NCBI RefSeq assembly: GCF_006829085.1
Contig: NZ_BJTC01000014.1
Coordinates: forward strand, 94,378 to 158,377
DNA length: 64,000 nt
Direction of reading: 5' to 3'
From: Chryseobacterium sp. ON_d1
Lineage (GTDB): Bacteria; Bacteroidota; Bacteroidia; Flavobacteriales; Weeksellaceae
Position numbers and translations under genes: made by a program. Below, in pieces: positions 15,131 through 23,256 of this stretch. Position 1 is the first letter of the stretch; every line of letters begins with the position of its first letter. The notes beneath the pieces were generated by a model. The model did no database searches and had not been told where the DNA came from. It saw only the letters and a program-made list of their open reading frames with translations.

Positions 15131-15850
15131 ATGAAGAAGTTATTTTTAGGATTGGCATTAACTGCTGGTACATTAGCTTTTGCTCAGGAAACAGCAACGA
15201 AAACTGAAACAAAAACAGTAAATCCATCACCACTAAAAAAAGATGTTCAACCGGTTAGATTCGGGATCAAGGCAGGGGGAAACTCAGCTTATTTCAGTCA
15301 GCAGAAATTCGGTATCAACAGCCAGCAATTAGGTTTCCACGCAGGGGCATTCGTTAATATTCCACTTTCAAGACAGTTCAGCTTACAGCCAGAGGTACTA
15401 TACAACCAGATGGGTGCAAAAGATGTGATCTCTTCTACAGAAACAGATAACGGAGTAACGAATATAAAAACTAAAGTAGAAGACAGAGTAAAAATGAACT
15501 ATATCTCAGTTCCGTTAATGGTTCAGATGAGACCTGTAGATAATTTTTATATTGAAGCAGGACCTGAATTCAGTTATTTCATCAACGGGAAAAATAAAGG
15601 AGAATCAACTGTAGCAAGCACTACAGGAGGTGTTACAACTACTACTACAAGTTCTCACTCTACAGATATTGATAAAGATCAGATCAACAGATTCAATTTC
15701 GGATTAGGTCTTGGTTTAGGATATGATATCACGCCGAACATTGGTATCAATGCAAGATATGTGAACAGCCTTACAAAAATCGATAAGAGCAGACCGGCAG
15801 CTGAAAACAACAACAGAGTATTCCAGTTAGGTCTTAACTACAAATTTTAA
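15131..15850 (+). CDS. Outer-membrane beta-barrel protein (porin family), paralogue 4
   Basis: A 239-residue protein from the ATG at 15131, where a clean signal peptide begins (MKKLFLGLALTAGTLAFAQ). The frame is open for 27 more codons upstream, but that segment contains the sigma-54 promoter and is rejected. A Lys/Thr-rich linker follows the signal, then FGIKAGGNSAYFS, NIPLSRQFSLQPEVLYN, FYIEAGPEFSYF, a Thr/Ser-rich loop, FGLGLGLGYDI and the terminal LGLNYKF. Terminator at 15898-15929. Confidence 0.85.
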   Translation: MKKLFLGLALTAGTLAFAQETATKTETKTVNPSPLKKDVQPVRFGIKAGGNSAYFSQQKFGINSQQLGFHAGAFVNIPLSRQFSLQPEVLYNQMGAKDVISSTETDNGVTNIKTKVEDRVKMNYISVPLMVQMRPVDNFYIEAGPEFSYFINGKNKGESTVASTTGGVTTTTTSSHSTDIDKDQINRFNFGLGLGLGYDITPNIGINARYVNSLTKIDKSRPAAENNNRVFQLGLNYKF

Positions 15851-15897
15851 TCAAAGAACCAATTTTTTAACCCTAAGTGCATTAACCTGCACGCATA

Positions 15898-15929
15898 AAA
15901 TAGCCGGAAGAAATTCTTCTGGCTATTTA
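15898..15929. terminator. Bidirectional terminator between barrel gene 4 and the GDPD gene
   Basis: AAATAGCCGGAAG/CTTCTGGCTATTT hairpin between convergent genes. Confidence 0.75.
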
Positions 15930-15946
15930 TATTTAAAAATAATCAT

Positions 15947-16900
15947 TTATTCAAATATTCTCGGATCATCAGTAATAACGCCGTCTATTCCCATCTCTTT
16001 CAGCTCTTTTAATCTCTCTTGGGTATTGACAGTCCAGGGAATCACCTTCATCCCTAAAGCATGGCACTCCTTTACTAGCTGTGGGGTTACAAGCGTATGA
16101 TCAGGGCTGTAAATGGTAGGAGTAAAACTAAGGAACTTCATATCTCCCGCTACTCCGCTCAGATGATCGGGGTACATTCTGAATTTTTCTGCAGAAATAT
16201 TTTTAAAATAAGCCTGCTGCTGAGCCAGTTTTTGATCATCTACCTTTTCTACAAGCAAAGCAGTCTTGATTTCAGGATATTCTTTATGAATTATTTCCAG
16301 TGTTCTGGGATCAAAAGACTGAATAATCACCCTATCCTGTATCTTTTTTTCAACAATAACCTTCATCATCAGATCAACAAATTCTCTAGGCTCCGGATGA
16401 AATATATTGTCAGAAAAAGGTCGGGTCTTGGTTTCTATATTATAATAAGGCAGCGGCCTTTTCAGTTCACGGGCATACTTCTCACATGCATCTATTACGT
16501 CTGAAAACAAAGGTTTCTGAACCTTTATTTTCTTTTGATCAGGATACTTATCAAGCTTTTTTAAACCGACATCAAACGTTTTAATCTTCGCATAGGGCAT
16601 TTCATAGATTTTATAATAGAAACCTGAGTCTTTTGGAATATAAGTACCATCCGGCTTTGTTACAAGCTCCGGAGAAAGGAAAGCATCATGGGAAAGAATG
16701 ACCTTTTTATCTTTTGTGATGGCCAAATCCATTTCCAGCGTTGTTATATTCATTTTTAAAGCATTCTTCATAGCCGGAATCGTATTTTCCGGATAAAGAG
16801 ATTTTCCTCCGCGATGGGCCTGTCTGTCAAAAGATTGTGAAGCGTAAAGCTGTGCAACGGTCAGAAAAATACCTGTGAGCAATATGTTTTTCATATCCAT
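15947..16900 (-). CDS. Secreted glycerophosphodiester phosphodiesterase (GDPD)
   Basis: A 317-residue protein with a signal peptide (MKNILLTGIFLTVAQLYAS; a start two codons in, at 16894, is equally likely). The GDPD barrel shows AHRGGKSLYPENT (catalytic His-Arg and Glu), LEMDLAITKDKKVILSHD (metal Glu/Asp and second His) and a C-terminal VIPWTVNT. It splits glycerophosphodiesters into glycerol-3-phosphate and an alcohol in the periplasm. A TAATTTTG -7 box lies at 16915-16922. Convergent with barrel gene 4. Confidence 0.9.
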   Translation of the reverse strand: MDMKNILLTGIFLTVAQLYASQSFDRQAHRGGKSLYPENTIPAMKNALKMNITTLEMDLAITKDKKVILSHDAFLSPELVTKPDGTYIPKDSGFYYKIYEMPYAKIKTFDVGLKKLDKYPDQKKIKVQKPLFSDVIDACEKYARELKRPLPYYNIETKTRPFSDNIFHPEPREFVDLMMKVIVEKKIQDRVIIQSFDPRTLEIIHKEYPEIKTALLVEKVDDQKLAQQQAYFKNISAEKFRMYPDHLSGVAGDMKFLSFTPTIYSPDHTLVTPQLVKECHALGMKVIPWTVNTQERLKELKEMGIDGVITDDPRIFE

Positions 16901-16914
16901 AAGTTTTAATCGGA

Positions 16915-16922
16915 CAAAATTA
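16915..16922 (-). promoter_or_regulatory. -7 box (TAATTTTG) for the GDPD gene
   Basis: Exact TAnnTTTG match on the minus strand, 15 bp before the first ATG. Confidence 0.5.
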
Positions 16923-16982
16923 AAACTCCACTGTATACTGTATAATACAGGTATATTAAGCTTTTGCTACATTTTAAAACCA

Positions 16983-17013
16983 AAAGAACCGGACTTCAAG
17001 CCCGGTTCTTTTT
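16983..17013 (-). terminator. Terminator after purF
   Basis: AAAGAACCGG/CCGGTTCTTT hairpin with an A/T-rich tail, 26 nt after the purF stop. Confidence 0.8.
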
Positions 17014-17038
17014 TATATCATTTATTTTCAATTAAAGA

Positions 17039-18538
17039 TCAATTGAATAAATCCACTTCCTCTCCTTTTCCTACAGGATATTCTTCTGTAAAACATCCGA
17101 AGCAATGGTTAGCTGAACCTAAAATTTCTTTCAGATTATCTATGCTTAAAAACTCCAAGGAATCTACTCCCAAATAGTTTTTAAGTTCTTCCGTAGACAT
17201 ATTGGCAGAAATCAGATCATCTTTTGAAGGAGTATCAATTCCCAGATAGCATGGCGCAATAATGGGTGGAGAAACACTTCTGAAATGAATTTCTTTTACC
17301 CCTGCATCTTTTAAAATCTTAACCAGCCTTTTTGAGGTTGTTCCACGTACAATAGAATCATCAATGATCACGACTCTCTTATCTTTCATTTCAGAGATAA
17401 TCGGGTTCAGCTTAAGGTTTACTACCCTTTCCCTCATTTCCTGTGTAGGAACAATGAAACTTCTTCCGATATATCTGTTTTTGATCAGGACCGGACGGAA
17501 CGGTATTCCGGATGCCTTTGAGAAGCCAATAGCAGCAGGAACTCCGGAATCCGGAACTCCAATAACCAGATCAGCATCTACAGGAGCCTGCTCCCAGATT
17601 TTCTCTCCGGATTTTTCTCTGATCTCATACACATTAATATTTTCTAAGGTAGAGTCAGGTCTTGCGAAATAAATATATTCAAAAGAACAGATCCTCTGTT
17701 TTCCTTTCGCCTCATCCACCATATAAGAATGAAGTTTTCCTGGCTCGTTTTCATTGGTGTAAATGATCTCACCCGGAAGAATATCACGTACATACTGGGC
17801 ACCTACAGCATCCAGAGCAACAGACTCAGACGCTACTACATATGACTTTTCATCAATAGCACCCAATACCAATGGACGGATACCATTGAAGTCTCGGAAT
17901 GCAAAGAATTTATTTCTTGTCATTCCCACTACAGAATAAGCTCCTTCAATCTTTTCCATTGTTGCCTTAATGGCGCCTCGAAGGCCTAAATCAAGGTTTT
18001 TCTGAATCAGCCTCAGAATCACTTCAGAATCGGAAGTCGCTCGGAAAACCACTCCTTCAGCTTCTAATTCCGCTTTTAATTCTTTTGCATTGGTAAGATT
18101 ACCATTGTGCGCTATAGAAAGTATAATCTGATCGTATTCGTTTTTCGCAAAAAACGGCTGGAAATTATATTTCTTTTTATCTCCTGCAGTAGTATATCGG
18201 GTATGCCCGATTGCAGAATTTCCCATAAAAGTTTCAGGTTCCTGAATTTCTTTATAAACATCCAAAACCAGTCCCTCGTCTTTCATGTTGGTGATTTTCC
18301 CCTCCTTTAAAACGGAAATCCCACAAGCTTCCTGACCTCTGTGCTGTAATGCAAAAAGCCCGAACTGTGAAAGGGAGAATGTATCCAGATCACTATCTGA
18401 ATACAATCCGAAGATCCCACACTCTTCATTCGGCGCATCCAGTCTTTCCTCTTCCTGAGTTCTGAAAAGATTTCTGCCGTAAGTCTGGGTTTCAAACTGT
18501 TTTAAATATTCACTTTTATGAATGTCTAAACTTTTCAT
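17039..18538 (-). CDS. purF: Amidophosphoribosyltransferase
   Basis: A 499-residue PurF: PRPP plus glutamine to phosphoribosylamine, the first committed purine step. The Ntn glutaminase begins at Cys40 (EECGIFGLY) after a 39-residue propeptide. FALQHRGQEACGI, SIAHNGNLTNA and the PRPP motif VVIIDDSIVRGTTSK follow. Cysteines in RICSFEY, IAPCYLG and HCFGCF match the Fe-S ligands of B. subtilis-type enzymes. Encoded 99 nt after purC on the same strand, with an AT-rich spacer of AAGATTAAA-like words. Confidence 0.96.
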   Translation of the reverse strand: MKSLDIHKSEYLKQFETQTYGRNLFRTQEEERLDAPNEECGIFGLYSDSDLDTFSLSQFGLFALQHRGQEACGISVLKEGKITNMKDEGLVLDVYKEIQEPETFMGNSAIGHTRYTTAGDKKKYNFQPFFAKNEYDQIILSIAHNGNLTNAKELKAELEAEGVVFRATSDSEVILRLIQKNLDLGLRGAIKATMEKIEGAYSVVGMTRNKFFAFRDFNGIRPLVLGAIDEKSYVVASESVALDAVGAQYVRDILPGEIIYTNENEPGKLHSYMVDEAKGKQRICSFEYIYFARPDSTLENINVYEIREKSGEKIWEQAPVDADLVIGVPDSGVPAAIGFSKASGIPFRPVLIKNRYIGRSFIVPTQEMRERVVNLKLNPIISEMKDKRVVIIDDSIVRGTTSKRLVKILKDAGVKEIHFRSVSPPIIAPCYLGIDTPSKDDLISANMSTEELKNYLGVDSLEFLSIDNLKEILGSANHCFGCFTEEYPVGKGEEVDLFN

Positions 18539-18637
18539 TTCTATTTTTTCTAAATTAAAAGATTAAAAAATTTAATGATTAAAAAGATTACAGCCTGTTT
18601 AATTTTTAAATGGTTTAATCTTTAAATAAATTAAATC

Positions 18638-19360
18638 TTATTTCTGTAAAAGATTTTTAAGACGGTTATAGATCTCCACATAAGCCTCAGTAACTTCTCC
18701 TAAGTCTCTTCTGAATCTGTCTTTATCTAATTTCTTCATGGTATCTTTATCCCAAAGTCTGCAGGTATCAGGAGAGATTTCGTCTGCTAAGATGATTTCA
18801 CCCTCTGAAGTTTTTCCTAATTCGATTTTGAAATCTACCAGAATGATATTGATTTTGTCAAACAGGTCGATTAGGATGTCATTGATATCTGAAGACAGCT
18901 CATACATTTCGTCAAGCTCTTCATAAGTAGCTGCTCCTAAGAAAACGGCATGGTGGTCGTTGATAAGCGGATCTCCCAGCTCGTCTTTTTTATAGCAGAT
19001 ATCGAAGATGGTTACCGGAGATTTAATTCCTTCCTCAACTCCTAATCTTTGCGCCATGCTTCCTGCAGAGTAGTTTCTTACCACCATTTCCAAAGGAATG
19101 ATAGAAACTTTTCTTACCAGCTGCTCTCTTTCGTCTAGTTTTTTGATGAAATGAGTTTTGATCCCTTTTTCATTTAAATATTCAAAAATAAGGGTCGTGA
19201 TGGCATTGTTCATTTCCCCTTTAAGGTCTACCTGACCTCTTTTCTGAGCATTAAATGCGGTAGCATCGTCTTTGAAACGAACTACTACTTCATCAGGATT
19301 ATCGGTTGCAAATACCTGTTTTGCTTTCCCCTCGTACAACATTTCTTTCTTTTGACTCAT
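18638..19360 (-). CDS. purC: Phosphoribosylaminoimidazole-succinocarboxamide (SAICAR) synthase
   Basis: A 240-residue SAICAR synthetase: ATP-dependent ligation of aspartate to CAIR in purine synthesis. Typical segments are LYEGKAKQVFAT at the N-terminus, FKDDATAFN, PLEMVVRNYSAGS and the catalytic/metal region LVDFKIELG...ILADEISPDTCRLWD. Length is standard. It follows the DUF3307 gene by 36 nt and precedes purF by 99 nt, giving a satD-DUF3307-purC-purF run. No -7 box was found just before it, so it may be read from the satD promoter. Confidence 0.96.
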   Translation of the reverse strand: MSQKKEMLYEGKAKQVFATDNPDEVVVRFKDDATAFNAQKRGQVDLKGEMNNAITTLIFEYLNEKGIKTHFIKKLDEREQLVRKVSIIPLEMVVRNYSAGSMAQRLGVEEGIKSPVTIFDICYKKDELGDPLINDHHAVFLGAATYEELDEMYELSSDINDILIDLFDKINIILVDFKIELGKTSEGEIILADEISPDTCRLWDKDTMKKLDKDRFRRDLGEVTEAYVEIYNRLKNLLQK

Positions 19361-19396
19361 AATTTTACTTTCTAAATTGTAGTTAGATTTATTGAT

Positions 19397-20092
19397 TTAT
19401 TTTATTATTATTCCTGTTAAGACAGCCAGTCCAAAACTCAGCAGTGTACCAATCAATACATATTCTGTAAGTTTTCTCTGTTTTGCCTGTGCAAGATCAC
19501 TGAACCTGAAAACAGATTTGGCAGCGACCATGAAACCTACGCCTTCCCAGTGATTCACCATGATAAAAGTGAAAACCAGCAGACGTTCTAAAATTCCGAT
19601 ATATTTTCCGGCACTTGATAAAGATTCGGTTTGAATATTGTTGGGGCCATCCGGAGCAGGCGTCCATGATGATAATAAGATTTTGATAAAAATAGAAGCA
19701 GGTGCTGTCAGAAACAGTGCCGCCATGATGATCTTTAAAAATTCCTGATTCTGTAAAAAACCAAAGCTGAATTCCCGGAAATAGAAAGAAACTCCGGCAA
19801 TGACTAAAACATGCAGCAGCTGGTCAACGAAAAACCACATTTTCTTAGTCTTTACATTTTGAAGCTTAAGTTTGGCAGCATCAATAATGAAATGGGTAAT
19901 CCCCACCAGAATTGCCACCCACCAAAGCTGCAGATCCCAAAGAAAAATAAAGCTTAAAACAGTGTGAACCAAAACGTGAAGATATAAAAACTTACTTTTC
20001 AGTGTATGGTTCTCCTTATCTGCAACCCATGAATTTGGCTGAAGTATAAAATCTCCGAGTAGATGTGCCAATATGAGTTTGATAAAGATCAT
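19397..20092 (-). CDS. DUF3307 integral membrane protein
   Basis: A 231-residue protein with about six hydrophobic helices and the DUF3307 start LAHLLGDFILQP, followed by HxxxH-like and THFIIDAAKL motifs. It begins 2 nt after the satD stop; the SatD/DUF3307 pair recurs in Bacteroidota. The polar loop SWTPAPDGPNNIQT between helices is conspicuous. Its biochemical function is not known. The conserved His/Asp near the membrane face suggests metal binding or proteolysis, which is a guess. Confidence 0.8.
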   Translation of the reverse strand: MIFIKLILAHLLGDFILQPNSWVADKENHTLKSKFLYLHVLVHTVLSFIFLWDLQLWWVAILVGITHFIIDAAKLKLQNVKTKKMWFFVDQLLHVLVIAGVSFYFREFSFGFLQNQEFLKIIMAALFLTAPASIFIKILLSSWTPAPDGPNNIQTESLSSAGKYIGILERLLVFTFIMVNHWEGVGFMVAAKSVFRFSDLAQAKQRKLTEYVLIGTLLSFGLAVLTGIIIK

Positions 20093-20094
20093 GC

Positions 20095-20700
20095 CTATAG
20101 TTCCGAGATTTTCTTTCTGAAATACTGATTGGTTTCCACAATGAGCTCATAGTTGGCTCGTTTCAGTCTCTGGCTTACCGAAGACTGTGAAATGGCAAAT
20201 CTTTTAGCAAGATCTTCCTGGGTAATATCCTGATTCATGATCATCTCATGAATGATCTCTGCCGTAGCCATTGTCCAGTTATCAAAATCTTTAGACGACC
20301 ATTTCAACAGAATATTAAGATCTCTGTCTACCGGGTCGCTGGATGTTTTGATCGCAACGGTATGACCGTCACTTTTAAGATCATTAAGCAGCCTTCCGGA
20401 ATTGACATACGCAGTACCGTTAGATTCGGTAATTTTCTCAGAAGAGAAACTTTCTTCGCCAATACCTATGGCCATTCTTACATCTAAATTTTCCAGACTT
20501 TTAATAAGTGATTTAATGGCTAGAAAACGCCAGAAAACGTCATCAATCTTGCATTTGAACTGAAATTCATCTCCTCTGTAGATTTCCCATGTGTGAGGAG
20601 CGCTTCCCCATTTTTCGAGAAGATTTTTAAGCCTGGTAATCCAAACTTCAGTGTCCGCATGCTGTGAATTTATAATATCACCGGTAATGACCGCTATCAT
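20095..20700 (-). CDS. SatD-family protein with C-terminal helix-turn-helix
   Basis: A 201-residue SatD-family protein. An N-terminal VITGDIINS and YRGDEFQF segment resembles a nucleotide-cyclase-like fold, and a C-terminal HTH (ITQEDLAKRFAISQSSVSQR, about 157-176) suggests DNA binding. It precedes the membrane partner DUF3307. Its promoter is notable: a TATATTTG -7 box (20705-20712) only a few bases from the ATG predicts a leaderless mRNA, and five copies of CTTATA/TATAAG cluster over it (20708-20787). Autoregulation by its own HTH is plausible. Confidence 0.8.
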   Translation of the reverse strand: MIAVITGDIINSQHADTEVWITRLKNLLEKWGSAPHTWEIYRGDEFQFKCKIDDVFWRFLAIKSLIKSLENLDVRMAIGIGEESFSSEKITESNGTAYVNSGRLLNDLKSDGHTVAIKTSSDPVDRDLNILLKWSSKDFDNWTMATAEIIHEMIMNQDITQEDLAKRFAISQSSVSQRLKRANYELIVETNQYFRKKISEL

Positions 20701-20704
20701 ACTG

Positions 20705-20712
20705 CAAATATA
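20705..20712 (-). promoter_or_regulatory. -7 box (TATATTTG) for satD, predicting a leaderless mRNA
   Basis: Exact TAnnTTTG match ending 5 bp before the ATG at 20700, so the predicted start falls at or next to the A of the start codon. Confidence 0.5.
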
Positions 20713-20787
20713 AGCATAATTACTTATATATAAAAAATATAAGCAGAAACACTTATAGATATTGATTATTAGCAGATCTGCTTATAT
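20708..20787. promoter_or_regulatory. Cluster of five CTTATA/TATAAG boxes, candidate SatD operator
   Basis: TATAAGC at 20709-20715, ACTTATAT at 20722-20729, ATATAAGC at 20737-20744, ACTTATA at 20751-20757 and GCTTATAT at 20780-20787, in mixed orientations over and upstream of the satD promoter. Confidence 0.4.
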
Positions 20788-21084
20788 CGATAATATTGTA
20801 AAGATAAGGGTTTTAAGGCTTTATACAGAATTCAAAATAAGAAAAAAGCAAAAAAATGTTCAATGTTCTGTTATTGCATCGGCTTTAACTCTACTTTTTT
20901 ATATTTATTATAGTAAGAAGCTGTTCCTGCTATCCGTTATACTCCTCGCTCCATAGCTCTCCCACACTAAACCCCATACACACTCAAATCCAACTGTGGG
21001 ATAACCGCTACTATCAGGGGCTAGGACAGTTATTGCGAGCAAAGCGAAGCCATCTCTTGAATTATTTCTACACCATATAAAAGT
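20788..21084. other. Non-coding spacer containing a GC-richer dispersed-repeat-like block
   Basis: No credible gene. From about 20940 to 21060 the composition shifts to clearly higher GC, with TTGCGAGCAAAGCGAAGCCA (21036-21055), a word type typical of dispersed palindromic repeats. The rest is AT-rich. Confidence 0.4.
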
Positions 21085-21117
21085 AGACCTAACAGGTTTT
21101 AAAAACCTGTTAGGTCT
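21085..21117. repeat. Perfect 16-bp palindromic repeat, also a terminator
   Basis: AGACCTAACAGGTTTT (21085-21100) and AAAACCTGTTAGGTCT (21102-21117) around one base. It lies 28 nt after the endonuclease stop and should end its transcript; the perfect long stem also suggests a mobile palindromic unit. Confidence 0.6.
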
Positions 21118-21145
21118 GGCTGTTAGTATTTAAATCTGATTTTAT

Positions 21146-23065
21146 TTACCTTTTAATAAACTGATGGGCCTTCTCATCAAGCTTCAAGAAATAAATTCCC
21201 GTAGGAATACCCTGTACGGAAATATTCTTCTTATACCTGAAAGGATCTTTTTCCGTATAGATTACCTTTCCAGAAAGATCTATGATTTGAGCTGTTTTTA
21301 CTTTTTCAATCTCTCCTTTTACATAAAGATTATCATAAACCGGGTTTGGATAAACTGTAAATTCATGATCAACAGCAATCAGCTCTGCAGTGGACAATGT
21401 ACCACCAAGGTCCTGACAGTAATTGGACGGATATGAATCCCATTCACTGATGTTGAATGTGCTGTTAGGCTGATTAACGGTACTTTTTCTGTACAAAGAT
21501 ACATTTCCGTTATTATTGGTTGTAAATTTCACCCCGATAGCATCTACAGTAACTGTTTTATTATAAGCAAGCTCTACATAGTTGCCCCCTGAAAACATCA
21601 TCGGATCAGAAGCCGTTACAAATCTTGCCTGTGCACTTGTATAACAGGATAACGTGGATTTTGGATTCAAAATAACGAAAGTTTCATTGTTTCCTACCTT
21701 CCCCTCCAGTTCATAGGTATCTCCGCTATAAAAAGCTCCTGTACTTGTATTTTTAAACTGAATATTAATCCTGTAATTATTTAAATTAACTTCATGTCCG
21801 GTTTTATTGACAATTTCCAGTGCATTATTCTTAACAGTATTGGAATTGTTGTTCGTTCCTGATATATATTTCGTGATCATGAGATCCGGAGCATAAGAGT
21901 CCGAGGCGATCGTTGAAGCGGTCAACGTATTGCTGAAGGGAGATTCAAGATATGCTTTATCAAAAGCTTTCACTGTAAAAGTATAGGTTGTTGAAGGACT
22001 CAGGTGGTCAATACTTATAGAAGTTCCTTTTGTAACAGCAACAGGTGTTGTTGAACCGTTCATATATACCCTGTAGCCTAAAATATCAGAATCAGGAGAA
22101 GCCGTCCAGTTCAGATTGATAAAATAAGCATTCTGTTGGGTTGAAGCCAGAGATCCCGGAGCTGCCGGAGCAATATTATCAGGCGTTTCAGACCAGATCA
22201 TATCAATCCATTCCGGATGATCAATAAAAGGATTTCTGTTCTTTTGTAGCGTATATATGGTGTTATTCCTGTCAATTTCTCTTTGGGAGACAGGATCCAT
22301 TGCACTCCACTGCTTCAGCATGGCCACATATGGAAGGTCGATAGCCCTTTCTTCCGTTCCGTCAAGCGGGCATTGATCAGTTGCAGGAGTAAGATTAGCT
22401 GATGTAGTATAAGCTGTATTGAATGAGCCCAATTTCCCTTCATATCTTACAGCAAAATACAACAAACTCCTTGCAATATCTCCCTTGAATTCATTAATAG
22501 GCTCATAAACTCTTCCTGTATAGGGATAATTGGGGATTGCTGCATTTGATATCCTCGAAGTATTGTTGAAAATATAATGGTTGGTAGTATTGCCAACTCC
22601 ATAAGGATAATTACTCCTCCTCTGATTGATATATGCATCAACAGGAATAATAAAGTTCAGATCGGAATACATCGGGTAATCACTGATTGATGAGCTTGTA
22701 CTGAAGGTGCTTTGAGGCATCATATGCTCTCTGTTGTAGCCCATTCCTTCCACACTGGCACCCGCAATGATCTGGTCCACTGTATATTCATAAGAATCAG
22801 GCCCTGAAGGAATCTCAGAATAGATATCCAACAGGTATTGAGTATTGGAAGCGTCATGATCATAATATTTGTCAAGATCAGTCTGCCCATACAATACTTT
22901 AAGATCATCATAATGCCAGTTGATCATTTTTTCCGAAATAATATCATGAAGTTTTGATTTCAGAGCATATCCCGTCAATCCGGCTGTTCCATCATAATAT
23001 CCCGCAGGAGCCTGCGCAGATAAACAAGAAGAAATTAAAATGATAGGAAGTAGAATTTTTTTCAT
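21146..23065 (-). CDS. Secreted endonuclease I family nuclease with Fn3, lamin-tail-like and T9SS sorting domains
   Basis: A 639-residue secreted protein. Signal peptide (MKKILLPIILISSCLSAQA); endonuclease I domain (about 25-300) with the His-metal motif YNREHMMPQS; a fibronectin type III domain (about 305-395, PGSLASTQQNAYFINLNWTA); a lamin-tail-like domain (about 400-520, LMITKYISGTN...ALEIVNKTG); and a C-terminal Por sorting domain (about 568-639, VYPNPVYDNLYVKG...GIPTGIYFLKL). It should be exported by the type IX system to degrade external DNA or RNA. Monocistronic. Confidence 0.9.
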   Translation of the reverse strand: MKKILLPIILISSCLSAQAPAGYYDGTAGLTGYALKSKLHDIISEKMINWHYDDLKVLYGQTDLDKYYDHDASNTQYLLDIYSEIPSGPDSYEYTVDQIIAGASVEGMGYNREHMMPQSTFSTSSSISDYPMYSDLNFIIPVDAYINQRRSNYPYGVGNTTNHYIFNNTSRISNAAIPNYPYTGRVYEPINEFKGDIARSLLYFAVRYEGKLGSFNTAYTTSANLTPATDQCPLDGTEERAIDLPYVAMLKQWSAMDPVSQREIDRNNTIYTLQKNRNPFIDHPEWIDMIWSETPDNIAPAAPGSLASTQQNAYFINLNWTASPDSDILGYRVYMNGSTTPVAVTKGTSISIDHLSPSTTYTFTVKAFDKAYLESPFSNTLTASTIASDSYAPDLMITKYISGTNNNSNTVKNNALEIVNKTGHEVNLNNYRINIQFKNTSTGAFYSGDTYELEGKVGNNETFVILNPKSTLSCYTSAQARFVTASDPMMFSGGNYVELAYNKTVTVDAIGVKFTTNNNGNVSLYRKSTVNQPNSTFNISEWDSYPSNYCQDLGGTLSTAELIAVDHEFTVYPNPVYDNLYVKGEIEKVKTAQIIDLSGKVIYTEKDPFRYKKNISVQGIPTGIYFLKLDEKAHQFIKR

Positions 23066-23230
23066 GCTTTAAAAATTGGAGAGCTAAAATAGTGAATTAA
23101 GAAATGTCAAATAATGAATATTTTATTAAAAAGGTATTAATTTTTAAAACATAAAAAATTGAAAATTAAAGGCATTGCCCTTCAATATTATGAGTAAAAT
23201 AATTTTTTTTTAGCATTCCATCAATTTGGT

Positions 23231-23238
23231 TATCTTTG
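23231..23238 (+). promoter_or_regulatory. -7 box (TATCTTTG) for the acyl-CoA dehydrogenase
   Basis: Exact match; it overlaps a TTG that could otherwise be read as an upstream start, and fixes the ATG at 23257. Confidence 0.55.
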
Positions 23239-23256
23239 GGAACTAACTATTATTAT

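Noticed and set aside
20762..20956. 64-codon ORF after the satD promoter region
   Set aside because: It overlaps the operator-like repeats and a GC-shifted block, has no promoter and no recognisable protein character.
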